From: Anaerocaecibacter muris
GTDB lineage: Bacteria; Bacillota; Clostridia; Christensenellales; Pumilibacteraceae
NCBI RefSeq assembly: GCF_943192945.1
Contig: NZ_CALPCE010000001.1
Span: forward strand, 124,001-188,000
DNA length: 64,000 bases
Direction: 5' to 3'
Shown: positions 33,479-41,890 of the stretch, in pieces
Layout: each line of letters begins with the position of its first letter
How positions within the stretch are numbered: position 1 is the stretch's first letter
Made by a program: the position numbers and the translations under genes
The notes under the pieces: generated by a model
Told to the model about the DNA's origin: nothing
Seen by the model: the letters and a program-made list of their open reading frames with translations, nothing else
The model's database searches: none

Positions 33479-34069
33479 ATGCAATTTCTATCAATGTCAA
33501 ACGGTTTAATAGCGGTATGCGCGGTTGTTCCGATAGTCGCGCTTGCGCTAATCTATTTTATTTGGTACTTTGTGACGAAGAACGGTCTTATATCGTTGGT
33601 CAACGACGTGGACGAATCGTTTTCCGCCATGGATATTCACATGAAAAAACGTTACGACCTGATTCCCAATCTTGTCGAAACGTGCAAGGGCTACACCAAG
33701 CACGAACACGAAACGCTTGCCCGCGTGACCGAAGCGCGCAACAATGCTATGCGCGCCGCGCCCGCCGACAAGCCCGAAGCGGAAAAGGAATTGACGTCGT
33801 CGCTTCGCGTGCTATTTAACAAAGTTCACGAAGCGTATCCCGAACTCAAAGCTAACGGACAATTCAACAATTTGTCCTCGCAGCTCGAACAAGCCGAGCA
33901 CGAAATAGCGCAAAGCAGAAAATATTACAACGCGAAAATCAAACTACTCAACAACAGAATACAAAAATTCCCTTCGTGTTTTGTTGCAAAGCGCATGGGC
34001 TTGGAACGTAAACCGTTCTATGAACTTGACGATATTACGGAACGCCAAACGCCCAAAGTCAGTTTTTAA
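33479..34069 (+). CDS. lemA: LemA family membrane protein
   Basis: 196 residues, GGAGG upstream of ATG. An N-terminal hydrophobic helix (residues about 8-32) is followed by the all-helical LemA domain: DVDESFSAMDIHMKKRYDLIPNL, CKGYTKHEHETL, LKANGQFNNLSSQL, ARKYYN-like SRKYYNAKIKLLNN and FPSCFVAKRMG. LemA proteins are membrane-anchored helical bundles of unclear function, often paired with DUF2207 or TPM-domain proteins, and that pairing is seen here: the DUF2207 gene starts 3 nt after the stop. Confidence 0.92.
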   Translation: MQFLSMSNGLIAVCAVVPIVALALIYFIWYFVTKNGLISLVNDVDESFSAMDIHMKKRYDLIPNLVETCKGYTKHEHETLARVTEARNNAMRAAPADKPEAEKELTSSLRVLFNKVHEAYPELKANGQFNNLSSQLEQAEHEIAQSRKYYNAKIKLLNNRIQKFPSCFVAKRMGLERKPFYELDDITERQTPKVSF

Positions 34070-34072
34070 TTT

Positions 34073-36016
34073 ATGCAATCAAGTAAAAAATCCGCCGTCG
34101 CGGTATGCGTACTCGCCGCCGCGGCGGTAATATTTTTTCTATCGATAATAATCGTTGCTTCGATTGTTCCCGACGCGTCGCAAAACGATGTTGCGCCCGA
34201 TTACGGCTTGCGTTACAACTATATGCAAGCGGACGTCGAGTGGAAAAACGACAGGTCGTGTCACGTGTCGCAAAAACTGGAAGCGGAGTTTTTGGACTAC
34301 TCGCCCTCTCACGGCATTTTCATGGACATACCCGTCAACTCGGGCGAAAAAGTGCGCAACCTAAAAGTAAAAGCGACGAGCGCGTCGCGTCGCGGCGATA
34401 TTCCATATTCGTTAAAACACGAAAGCGGGTTTTCGCTTGTAAGAATAGTAGTAGGCGACCCCGATAAAACGTTCAGCCGCGGCGATGCGTTGACATGCGC
34501 GATAGAATACGACTATATAACGCCCGTACACCCCGACGGCGCGGATATTCTGGATATAAATCCCATAGGTTACGGCTGGGCGAGTTCGATAGAGTCTGCG
34601 ACCGTTACAGTGACGTTTCCCGTCGCGCCGCAGTCCGCAGGTAGCGAATACGGCGTGTGGGTGAGCGAAAACAAACTGCCCGCAGATAGAATTACGGTGA
34701 GTAACGACGGACGCACTTTTACCGTGGACGCGGGCGCGCTCGAACCGTTTAACGGCGTGCGCGTAAAATACCGCATGCCGAGCGGCACGCTTACAAACTA
34801 TTCGGACAGCGAACCTATCTTGACCATTGTGTTGGGTTGCGCACTTGTTGCGATAGCGGTCTTGCTGATGCTTACGGTCGGACGCGATAAACCGTTGTCG
34901 CCGATTGTTGATTTTTATCCGCCGAGAATACAGTGTGCGGACGGACGGAAACGGAGCATGTTGCCCGTGCAAATGGGCAAAATCATTGACGGAAAATGCT
35001 CGAATAACGACGTTACGTCGTTGATATTTTATTGGGCAAACAACGGGTATCTTGCAATAGACGAACGCGACGACGATATATATTTGGAAAAACTGTGCGA
35101 TGTCGACGCGGTTACGGCATACGAAAAAGCTATGTTCGACAAGATGTTTTCCCACGCGACGACGGACAAAGACGGCAAAAAGGTTGTTGCGATCGGCAGT
35201 CTGTCGGGCAAGTTCGCAGGTACTGTAAACGCGACTAAAACCGCCGTAAACAGCGAATACAAAGGCAAGCTGTACAAACGCGGATTTAATTTACTTTCCG
35301 CGACGTTTACGGCGCTGTGCTTAATTTACGGTTTGGGATTTGCCGTGTTTACTTCGTTGCGGATAGGCAGTTGCTTTTTTCACTGGTTGGGGCTGATAAC
35401 GGTAATCCCCGCATTGATAGCGACGGGCTTGGGCGCGACGCTCAATTCGCAGTACGTCAAGCTGTCAGTCGCAAGGCGCAGAATACTGCTCGCAGTGCTG
35501 TTTGCGGCGACGTTGCTCGCTTCCGTCGGCGTCATGTTCCTCGTTCCGCCCGACGTAATGAGCGTGGCGGAACGGATTGTGTGCGCGTTGTGCCTCGGCG
35601 CGGGGTCGGCTGTTTCGCCGTTTTTGCGGGTGCGGACGCAGTTTTACAACAGTCAACTTAACGAAATTATCGGGTTCAGAAACTTTTTGCGCGACGCGGA
35701 AAAAGATAGGCTGGAAACAATGCTCAAAGACAACCCGCAGTATTATTACGACATTTTGCCTTACGCCAACGTTTTGGGCGTGTCCGAAATTTGGGCGGAT
35801 AAGTTTAAAGATCTCACAATGGATCCGCCCGAGTATTACAGGGGCAGAGGTATTTCTATGTTCGATATTTTCCTGCTGTCGCGCATTTCAACTAACGTGG
35901 GCAGGTCGCTGACGTATGTGCCGAGCAAAAGTAGCGGCAGAAGTTTTTCGGGCAAGGGCTTTGGCGGCGGCGGAGGTTTCGGCGGATTCGGCGGCGGAGG
36001 CGGAGGACGCTGGTAG
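34073..36016 (+). CDS. DUF2207 family membrane protein
   Basis: 647 residues. Layout: an N-terminal membrane helix (about 8-30); an extracellular beta-rich DUF2207 domain with the typical HGIFMDIPV and DYITPVHPDGADILDINPIG-like stretch; a helix (about 245-265); a cytoplasmic segment with winged-helix-like features (VTSLIFYWANNGYLAID); then two pairs of membrane helices and a cytoplasmic region (GFRNFLRDAEKDRL, YYDILPYANVLGV); and a Gly-rich C-terminus ending GGGGGGRW, typical of the family. Function unknown; partner of LemA by conserved adjacency. aroC starts 16 nt later, so the aro operon may be co-transcribed. Confidence 0.9.
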   Translation: MQSSKKSAVAVCVLAAAAVIFFLSIIIVASIVPDASQNDVAPDYGLRYNYMQADVEWKNDRSCHVSQKLEAEFLDYSPSHGIFMDIPVNSGEKVRNLKVKATSASRRGDIPYSLKHESGFSLVRIVVGDPDKTFSRGDALTCAIEYDYITPVHPDGADILDINPIGYGWASSIESATVTVTFPVAPQSAGSEYGVWVSENKLPADRITVSNDGRTFTVDAGALEPFNGVRVKYRMPSGTLTNYSDSEPILTIVLGCALVAIAVLLMLTVGRDKPLSPIVDFYPPRIQCADGRKRSMLPVQMGKIIDGKCSNNDVTSLIFYWANNGYLAIDERDDDIYLEKLCDVDAVTAYEKAMFDKMFSHATTDKDGKKVVAIGSLSGKFAGTVNATKTAVNSEYKGKLYKRGFNLLSATFTALCLIYGLGFAVFTSLRIGSCFFHWLGLITVIPALIATGLGATLNSQYVKLSVARRRILLAVLFAATLLASVGVMFLVPPDVMSVAERIVCALCLGAGSAVSPFLRVRTQFYNSQLNEIIGFRNFLRDAEKDRLETMLKDNPQYYYDILPYANVLGVSEIWADKFKDLTMDPPEYYRGRGISMFDIFLLSRISTNVGRSLTYVPSKSSGRSFSGKGFGGGGGFGGFGGGGGGRW

Positions 36017-36032
36017 CGTACAAAGGACTGTT

Positions 36033-37160
36033 ATGGCAATAAGATATGTAACGGCAGGCGAGTCGCACGGCGTTGCGCTCGTCGGAATATTGGAAAACGT
36101 GCCCGCGGGGTTAGACATCGACTTCGATTTTGTCAATGCGGAACTTAATCGGCGCATGGGCGGATACGGTCGAAGCTCGCGCATGGCGACGGAAAACGAC
36201 CGCGCGATGTTTTTGTCGGGCGTGATTTCGGGGCGGACGATAGGCAGTCCTATCGCCGTGCAAATACAAAACGCCGACTGTCGGTTTGACTGCGAAAGCG
36301 CGTGCGGTTGCGAGGAAGTGACCGCGGTGCGACCCGGGCATGCGGATTTATCGGGCGCGGTCAAGTACGGATTTGACGGCGCGCGCAACGTGCTGGAACG
36401 CGCGTCGGCGCGTAGTACGGCAATGACGGTCGCGCTCGGCGCGGTTGCAAAGCTGTATTTGAAGCGGCTGGGTATACAAGTTTGCAGTCACACTCTTGCG
36501 ATAGGCGGAGTGATAGCCAAAGTAACCGACTATTCGCATATTAACGCGCGAGCGGACAAAGACCGCGTGCGCTGTTTGAACAGCGTCGCGAGCGAAAAAA
36601 TGATAGAAAAGATAGACGGCGCGCGCAATAGCGGCGATACGCTGGGCGGTGTTGCCGAAATAATCGTGCTCGGGTGCAAGTCGGGCATAGGCAGTTACGT
36701 TTCGGCGGACAAGCGGTTGGACGGACTTATTATGCGCGCGGTCGGGTGCGTTCCGTCCGTCAAGGCTGTGGAAATAGGCGACGGGATAGCGGGTAGCGCG
36801 CTGTTCGGATCTTTGTTTCACGACGAAATTTATACATCGGACAGCGGCGCGCCGTGCAGAAAAACCAACCGCGCGGGCGGCATAGAGGGCGGCATGACCA
36901 ACGGCGAACCGATTGTCGTGCGCGCGTACTTTAAACCGATCCCCACGCTTCGCAACGGACTGAACACTGTGGATATTTCGAGCGGACTTGCCGCAAAGTC
37001 GGCGCGCGAACGAAGCGACGTTTGCGCCGTTCCGTCGGGCGGCGTGGTGTGCGAAGCGGCTGTCGCGCTTGCGCTCGCCGAAGCGATTTCTGACATGCTC
37101 GGCGGCGACAGTATGGAAGAAGTCGTTAAGCGGTACAACGACAAAGCGAGCGCGGTATGA
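36033..37160 (+). CDS. aroC: Chorismate synthase
   Basis: 375 residues from ATG 36033 (AAAGGA upstream; an upstream in-frame start lies inside the previous gene). It makes chorismate from EPSP using reduced FMN, the last step of the shikimate pathway. Conserved motifs: GESHG near the N-terminus, RMGGYGRSSRM, TAVRPGHADLSGAVKYG, ERASARSTA and EGGMTNGEPI. First gene of a tightly packed aro run whose ATG-stop overlaps (ATGA with aroB) indicate coupling. Confidence 0.96.
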   Translation: MAIRYVTAGESHGVALVGILENVPAGLDIDFDFVNAELNRRMGGYGRSSRMATENDRAMFLSGVISGRTIGSPIAVQIQNADCRFDCESACGCEEVTAVRPGHADLSGAVKYGFDGARNVLERASARSTAMTVALGAVAKLYLKRLGIQVCSHTLAIGGVIAKVTDYSHINARADKDRVRCLNSVASEKMIEKIDGARNSGDTLGGVAEIIVLGCKSGIGSYVSADKRLDGLIMRAVGCVPSVKAVEIGDGIAGSALFGSLFHDEIYTSDSGAPCRKTNRAGGIEGGMTNGEPIVVRAYFKPIPTLRNGLNTVDISSGLAAKSARERSDVCAVPSGGVVCEAAVALALAEAISDMLGGDSMEEVVKRYNDKASAV

Positions 37161-38164
37161 GTAATATACATTACGGAAAAGACCTGTCAAGCGACATAAT
37201 AAACGCGCTGTCGCTGTGCTCTGCGATAGTGACGGACGAAAACGTCGTGCGGCTGTATCCGCAGTTTACGCGCGACGCGATTGTCATTCCTGCGGGCGAA
37301 AGCTCCAAAACTCCCGAAACGGTTTTGAACATACTCTCCGAACTGTCGGCGCGCGGACTGTCGCGGCGCGACAGAATAGCCGCGGTAGGCGGCGGAGTCG
37401 TGGGCGACGTTGCGGGGCTTGCCGCGGCGTTGTACATGCGCGGCATAGAGTGGGTGAGCGTTCCCACGACGTTGCTTGCAATGGCGGACGCGGGGCTGGG
37501 CGGAAAGACCGCCGTAAACTTTTCGGGCATTAAAAATCTGATAGGCGCGTTTCATGCGCCGAGCGAAGTTATCGTGTCGTATGACTTTATCAAGACGCTG
37601 TCGGCGCGCGACAGGTTGTGCGGAATCGGTGAGGTTATTAAAACCTGTCTGCTCACAAAACGCGCTTATGCCGTGTTAAGAAGCAATATCGACGGGCTTG
37701 CGGAGTTTGACGGCGACGCGGTGTGTCCGCTTATCGAGCAGTGTATCGAAATCAAAAACGCCGTTGTGACAGCAGACCCCCGAGAGAAAGGCTTGCGCAA
37801 AATTCTTAACGTCGGACACACGGTCGGGCATGCGCTCGAAAGCGCGGACGGCTATAAATTGAGCCACGGCGAATATGTGTTAAAGGGTATGGCGGCGGAG
37901 TGCGCCATGTGTAAAGACTTGATAGACGGCGATTATTACGCGGAGCTTATCGCTGTTTTCAAGCGGTTCGTCACGCCGCCGCGCACGTCGGCGAACGCGG
38001 TTTTCGACCGCGCCGTTAAGGACAAAAAGAACGCCGACGGCAAAATAAATATCATGCTTCCCGTTGCAGCGGGAGAAGCGCTTGACGTGAGTATGGAACG
38101 CGCGGACTTTTCGGCACGGTACGACCGCGCATTAAAGGAGCTTAAAAGAGCATGGGCGGAGTAG
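37157..38164 (+). CDS. aroB: 3-dehydroquinate synthase
   Basis: 335 residues, slightly short for AroB (about 350-360), with a trimmed N-terminus. Converts DAHP to 3-dehydroquinate with NAD and a metal. Visible: GGGVVGDVAGLAAALYMRG, VPTTLLAMADAGLGGKTAVN (NAD and substrate binding), the active-site segment IGEVIKTCLL, and metal-binding GHTVGHALE. Starts at the ATGA overlap with aroC and overlaps aroA by 13 nt. DAHP synthase, which makes its substrate, is not in this window. Confidence 0.95.
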   Translation: MSNIHYGKDLSSDIINALSLCSAIVTDENVVRLYPQFTRDAIVIPAGESSKTPETVLNILSELSARGLSRRDRIAAVGGGVVGDVAGLAAALYMRGIEWVSVPTTLLAMADAGLGGKTAVNFSGIKNLIGAFHAPSEVIVSYDFIKTLSARDRLCGIGEVIKTCLLTKRAYAVLRSNIDGLAEFDGDAVCPLIEQCIEIKNAVVTADPREKGLRKILNVGHTVGHALESADGYKLSHGEYVLKGMAAECAMCKDLIDGDYYAELIAVFKRFVTPPRTSANAVFDRAVKDKKNADGKINIMLPVAAGEALDVSMERADFSARYDRALKELKRAWAE

Positions 38165-39402
38165 TCGTTCCCAAACTAACCGAATACCGCAAAACCGTTG
38201 ATTGCGCGCCCGATAAAAGCGTGTCGGTGCGGGCCGTCATATTCAACGGTTATGCGACTGGAAGCGCGACCGTCAAAAACATTTCACGGTGCGCCGACGT
38301 AATGTCCGCCGCACAGTGTATGCGCGAGCTCGGCGCGAGCGTCCGATTCGACGGCGACAGCGCGCACATTACGGGCGCGGCTTTTCGCGGAGCAAAGTTG
38401 AATTGCGGCAATTCCGCGACGACGGCGCGGCTGTTGATAGGGCTGTTGTCGGGGCTTAACGGCGTGTTCGAGTTGGACGGCGATACGTCGTTGCGCGCTC
38501 GCCCCATGCGCAGAGTGACGGATCCTTTGCGCGAAATGGGCGCGGAAATTACGGACACGGACGGACAGTTGCCGATAAAAATTATCGGCGCGCCTTTAAA
38601 AGGCGGCGAGTTCGATTTGACCGTGCCGTCCGCGCAGGTAAAAAGCGCGCTATTGCTTGCGGGGATTAATGCGAGCGGCACGGTGCGCGTCACCGAAAAA
38701 GCAAAGACGCGCGACCACACCGAAATAATGTTGCGCGAAATGAACGGGCGAATTTCCTCCGACGGCAATACCGTAACGGTTGCGCCGAGCGTGATTTACG
38801 CGCGCGATATGACGGTTGTCGGCGACGCGTCCGCCGCGGTTTATCTCGTTTGCCTCGCGCTCGGCATAAAGGGCGGCGCATGCACGGTTAAAAACGTCGG
38901 GCTCAATCCCACGCGAACGGCTGTTTTCGACGTTTTGCGAGCGAGCGGCGCAAATATAAAAACGGACAACGTGCGAGGCGGGGCAGAGCCTTGCGGCGAT
39001 ATTACGGCGGAATACGGCGGACTGCGCCCAATTACGGTAAGCGCGGACGTCGCGCCGTTGGTTATTGACGAAATCCCCGCGCTTTGCGCGCTCGCTTGCG
39101 CGATTGACGGAGTAAGCGAATTTGCGGGCGTGGGAGAATTGCGCGTCAAGGAAACGGACAGAATTAAAACTACGGTAGCAGCGCTTAAAAGTCTGGGCGC
39201 GGACATAAGCGCGACTGCGGATAAAATTACAGTGCGCGGCGGCAAGCGGCTGTTGTTCGGCGAAGTGGACACGCGGGGCGATCACAGGATAGCAATGGCG
39301 GCTTCGGTTGCGGGCGCAATCGGCGCGGGCGCGTATATTGCGGACGGCGAGTGCGTAGCCGTAAGCTATCCCGATTTTTTCAAAGAGGTGATAGGTGTTT
39401 AA
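38152..39402 (+). CDS. aroA: EPSP synthase (3-phosphoshikimate 1-carboxyvinyltransferase)
   Basis: 416 residues. Joins shikimate 3-phosphate and PEP. Motifs: DKSVSVRA at the N-terminus (usual DKSISHRA), LNCGNSATTARLL, the GDTSLRARPM segment, PSAQVKSALLLAG, and C-terminal VKETDRI and GDHRIAMA. The start overlaps aroB by 13 nt, after AAAGGAG. The usual Gly-Asp-Lys in the first motif is Pro-Asp-Lys, a mild variation. Confidence 0.95.
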   Translation: MGGVVVPKLTEYRKTVDCAPDKSVSVRAVIFNGYATGSATVKNISRCADVMSAAQCMRELGASVRFDGDSAHITGAAFRGAKLNCGNSATTARLLIGLLSGLNGVFELDGDTSLRARPMRRVTDPLREMGAEITDTDGQLPIKIIGAPLKGGEFDLTVPSAQVKSALLLAGINASGTVRVTEKAKTRDHTEIMLREMNGRISSDGNTVTVAPSVIYARDMTVVGDASAAVYLVCLALGIKGGACTVKNVGLNPTRTAVFDVLRASGANIKTDNVRGGAEPCGDITAEYGGLRPITVSADVAPLVIDEIPALCALACAIDGVSEFAGVGELRVKETDRIKTTVAALKSLGADISATADKITVRGGKRLLFGEVDTRGDHRIAMAASVAGAIGAGAYIADGECVAVSYPDFFKEVIGV

Positions 39403-40174
39403 ACTTGCATTGCTCGGCAGAGATATAAGCTATACTCAATCCCCGTCGGTGCACTCGGCTATCGCGCTTGCGACGGGCGAACGAATACAGTTCGACATTG
39501 CCGACGTACAGTATGACATGCTCGGCGACGCGGTGCAAAAACTGCTCGACGGATACGACGGTTTTTTTGTGACCAAGCCGTACAAAACTGACGTTAAAAA
39601 GTATATCGCTTGCGACGCTTACGGTGCGATAAACGTCGTAAGGTGCATGGATCGCGCGACGTTCAACACCGACGGCGCGGGGTTTATACGCGCGCTCGAT
39701 ATAAACTTTTCCGAGTGGCGCGGCGACGTAAACGGCGCGCTTATACTCGGCGCGGGCGGCGCGGCGTATTCGGTTGCGCGCGAACTGTGCGCGCTCGGTA
39801 AGCGCGTTTACGTTTTAAACCGCACGCTCAAACATGCGTTAAAACTTTGCACGCAGTGTCGCGGCGCGGAGTTGTACGTCAACCAGCCTGCGGAACTTAT
39901 AGTCAACTGCACGAGTTTGGGCTTTAACGGCGAGGACGTTTTGCGCGAGCTGTGCGTGTTGCCCGATTTCAAATACGCGTTCGACCTTGTGTACGGCGCG
40001 GGCAACACTCCGTTTTTGTACAGGTGCGGCGCGGACGGCGCGCGCACGGCGGACGGCAAAGACATGCTTATTTTGCAGGCGATAGAGGGCGATAAAATTC
40101 TTTTGGGGCGCGACTGGGACGTTATGTCGGTGTTCTCGAAAGTGCGGGAAATTTTGGAAAACCAAGGAGCTTAA
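39395..40174 (+). CDS. aroE: Shikimate dehydrogenase
   Basis: 259 residues with a GTG start (AAAGAGGTG upstream), overlapping aroA by 8 nt. Reduces 3-dehydroshikimate with NADPH. Substrate site YTQSPSVHSAI; catalytic Lys in FVTKPYKTDV; nucleotide-binding GAGGAAYSVAREL; NCTSLGFNG; and the C-terminal GKDMLILQAIEG. Somewhat shorter than the typical 270-290 residues but all functional elements are present. Confidence 0.93.
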   Translation: MFKLALLGRDISYTQSPSVHSAIALATGERIQFDIADVQYDMLGDAVQKLLDGYDGFFVTKPYKTDVKKYIACDAYGAINVVRCMDRATFNTDGAGFIRALDINFSEWRGDVNGALILGAGGAAYSVARELCALGKRVYVLNRTLKHALKLCTQCRGAELYVNQPAELIVNCTSLGFNGEDVLRELCVLPDFKYAFDLVYGAGNTPFLYRCGADGARTADGKDMLILQAIEGDKILLGRDWDVMSVFSKVREILENQGA

Positions 40175-40176
40175 AC

Positions 40177-40596
40177 ATGAAAATTTTGGTTGTCAACGGC
40201 GTAAACATCAATATGACGGGCATGCGCGAAAGCATTTACGGTACGGAAACTTTGGACGAAATAAACGCGCGGCTCAAAGCATTTGTTCAAAACAAGGGCT
40301 GTGTAATAGATTTTTTCCAATCCAATTCGGAAGGGGAAATCGTGGACAGATTACAGCGCGGCGACTTTGACGGACTTATAATAAACGCGGGCGCGTACTC
40401 GCATTACTCTTATGCGATAGCCGACGCATTAAAATACGTCAAGGCAAAAAAGATAGAGGTGCATATATCAAACATCTTGGCGCGCGAGCCGTTTCGCCGC
40501 ACGAGCGTGACTTCCGAAAGTTGCGACGGGTGCGTTACGGGCATGGGCGCGGACGGATATTTGCTTGCGGCGGAGTATCTTACATGGCAGAAATAA
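40177..40596 (+). CDS. aroQ: 3-dehydroquinate dehydratase, type II
   Basis: 139 residues, typical for the small dodecameric type II enzyme. It dehydrates 3-dehydroquinate. The N-terminal NGVNINMTGMRESIYG corresponds to the family's GPNLNLLGxREPxxYG with catalytic Tyr; QSNSEGEIVDRLQ and INAGAYSHYSYAIADAL are conserved; VHISNILAREPFRRTS contains the catalytic His and Arg. CAAGGAG upstream. Overlaps the kinase fusion gene by 13 nt. Confidence 0.95.
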   Translation: MKILVVNGVNINMTGMRESIYGTETLDEINARLKAFVQNKGCVIDFFQSNSEGEIVDRLQRGDFDGLIINAGAYSHYSYAIADALKYVKAKKIEVHISNILAREPFRRTSVTSESCDGCVTGMGADGYLLAAEYLTWQK

Positions 40597-41756
40597 TAGG
40601 GCGAAAGATTGCGTTGATAGGCGCGATGGGTAGCGGAAAAAGCACGCTTGCACGCGCGTATGCGGCGCGGTTCGGCGGAACGGTTTGCGATACCGACGAA
40701 CTGTTTTCGCGGCGTTACGGCGAAATAAACGCATATTTCGAGGCGCACGGGGAGCGCGCGTTCAGAATTGCGGAGGACGAACTGCTTGCGGAAGCGGCGC
40801 AATCGGAAGCGACTGTAATCGCTTGCGGCGGCGGCGCGGTGTTGAACAAACGCGGCATGAACGCGCTTCGGGCGCACTGCGACATTGTGTATTTGACCGC
40901 GCCCGAAAATATTTTGTTAGAGCGCATTGCGCCGAGCGCGCGCCCGCTCAAAGACGGGGCGCAACGACTTATTGTCGAGCGTGCGCCGCTGTACAAGCGT
41001 TATGCCGACTATACCGTCTATGCGGATAATTCTGTTGACGGCGCGGTCGAAGCGTTGGCGGCGACGTTGCGGTCGCCGCGACCCAACAGATACGACGTTG
41101 TGTTGTGCGACGCGGACGATACTGTATTGGACTATCAAGCCGCAATGACGCACAGCTTGACTGTCGCGGCGCGCGCCGCGGGAATAAAAAGTTCGGACGA
41201 CGTATTGTTTGCAAAGTACAAGATTGTTTCGGACGAAATTTGGGGCAGGCTGGAAAAGGGCGAAATAACGCACGCCCAACTAAACGATTTGCGGTTTAAG
41301 CTGTTGAGCGACCTTTTACATGAAAAAATCGACGCGCCCAAAATGAATGATATTTATTTTGCGGAAATGAAAAAAACGCGTTATACGGTAGACGGCGCGA
41401 AAGAGTTTTTGGCGGAGTTGCGCAACCGCGGCGTTAAGACGTACATAGCGACCAACGCGTTCGAGAGTATCGCGCGCGAGCGGTTAAAGGCTGTGGGCGG
41501 GTTGACCGACGGCGCGTTCATATCCGAAACGGTGGGGTTCGACAAGCCCAATCCCAAATACTTTGAACATATACATGCGGCAATAGGCGAGCCGAACAAG
41601 GACAGAATATTGATGTTCGGCGACGGAGTTACTTCGGACATTGCGGGCGGCAAGGCGTTCGGCATAGATACGTGTTTGTTTGACAGGCGTGGCAACAAAA
41701 CGTCCGATGCGGATTTTACTGTGCGGAGCTTTGCCGAACTTCTCGATATACTGTGA
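40584..41756 (+). CDS. aroK: Shikimate kinase fused to a YjjG-like HAD phosphatase
   Basis: 390 residues from ATG 40584 (upstream in-frame codons lie inside aroQ). Residues 1-165 are shikimate kinase: P-loop GAMGSGKST, CDTDELF, the FRIAEDELL substrate site, ACGGGAV, and the ARPL lid. Residues 170-390 are a complete HAD hydrolase of the YjjG/YfnB type: motif I CDADDT with nucleophile Asp176, the cap with IVSDEIWGRLEKGEIT, motif II ATNAF, motif III Lys in GFDKPNPKYF, and motif IV GDGVTSDI. No stop or frameshift separates them. YjjG-like enzymes remove phosphate from non-canonical nucleotides, so the fusion may be fortuitous, or the phosphatase may act on a pathway intermediate (speculative). 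Last gene of the aro operon. Confidence 0.92.
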   Translation: MAEIIGRKIALIGAMGSGKSTLARAYAARFGGTVCDTDELFSRRYGEINAYFEAHGERAFRIAEDELLAEAAQSEATVIACGGGAVLNKRGMNALRAHCDIVYLTAPENILLERIAPSARPLKDGAQRLIVERAPLYKRYADYTVYADNSVDGAVEALAATLRSPRPNRYDVVLCDADDTVLDYQAAMTHSLTVAARAAGIKSSDDVLFAKYKIVSDEIWGRLEKGEITHAQLNDLRFKLLSDLLHEKIDAPKMNDIYFAEMKKTRYTVDGAKEFLAELRNRGVKTYIATNAFESIARERLKAVGGLTDGAFISETVGFDKPNPKYFEHIHAAIGEPNKDRILMFGDGVTSDIAGGKAFGIDTCLFDRRGNKTSDADFTVRSFAELLDIL

Positions 41757-41835
41757 CAATTGCCGCGCTTTTGGCGCGAAACGTGAAAAATATGTAATTT
41801 GCGCCGTTAAATTGACGAAAACGCGCGCAAAGCAT

Positions 41836-41864
41836 TTGTCAAACGCGACAAAAAGCGTTATAAT
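41836..41864 (+). promoter_or_regulatory. Promoter for the phosphohexomutase-transketolase operon
   Basis: TTGTCA (41836-41841), 17-bp spacer, TATAAT (41859-41864), followed by a short leader to the ATG at 41891. Confidence 0.7.
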
Positions 41865-41890
41865 ATTCGAGAGCCTTATTGGGAGGACTT

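Noticed and set aside
35916-36032. Longer N-terminus for chorismate synthase starting at 35916
   Set aside because: It lies inside the DUF2207 gene and adds Ala/Glu-rich shadow sequence; the family start MAIRYVTAGESHG at 36033 has its own ribosome site.
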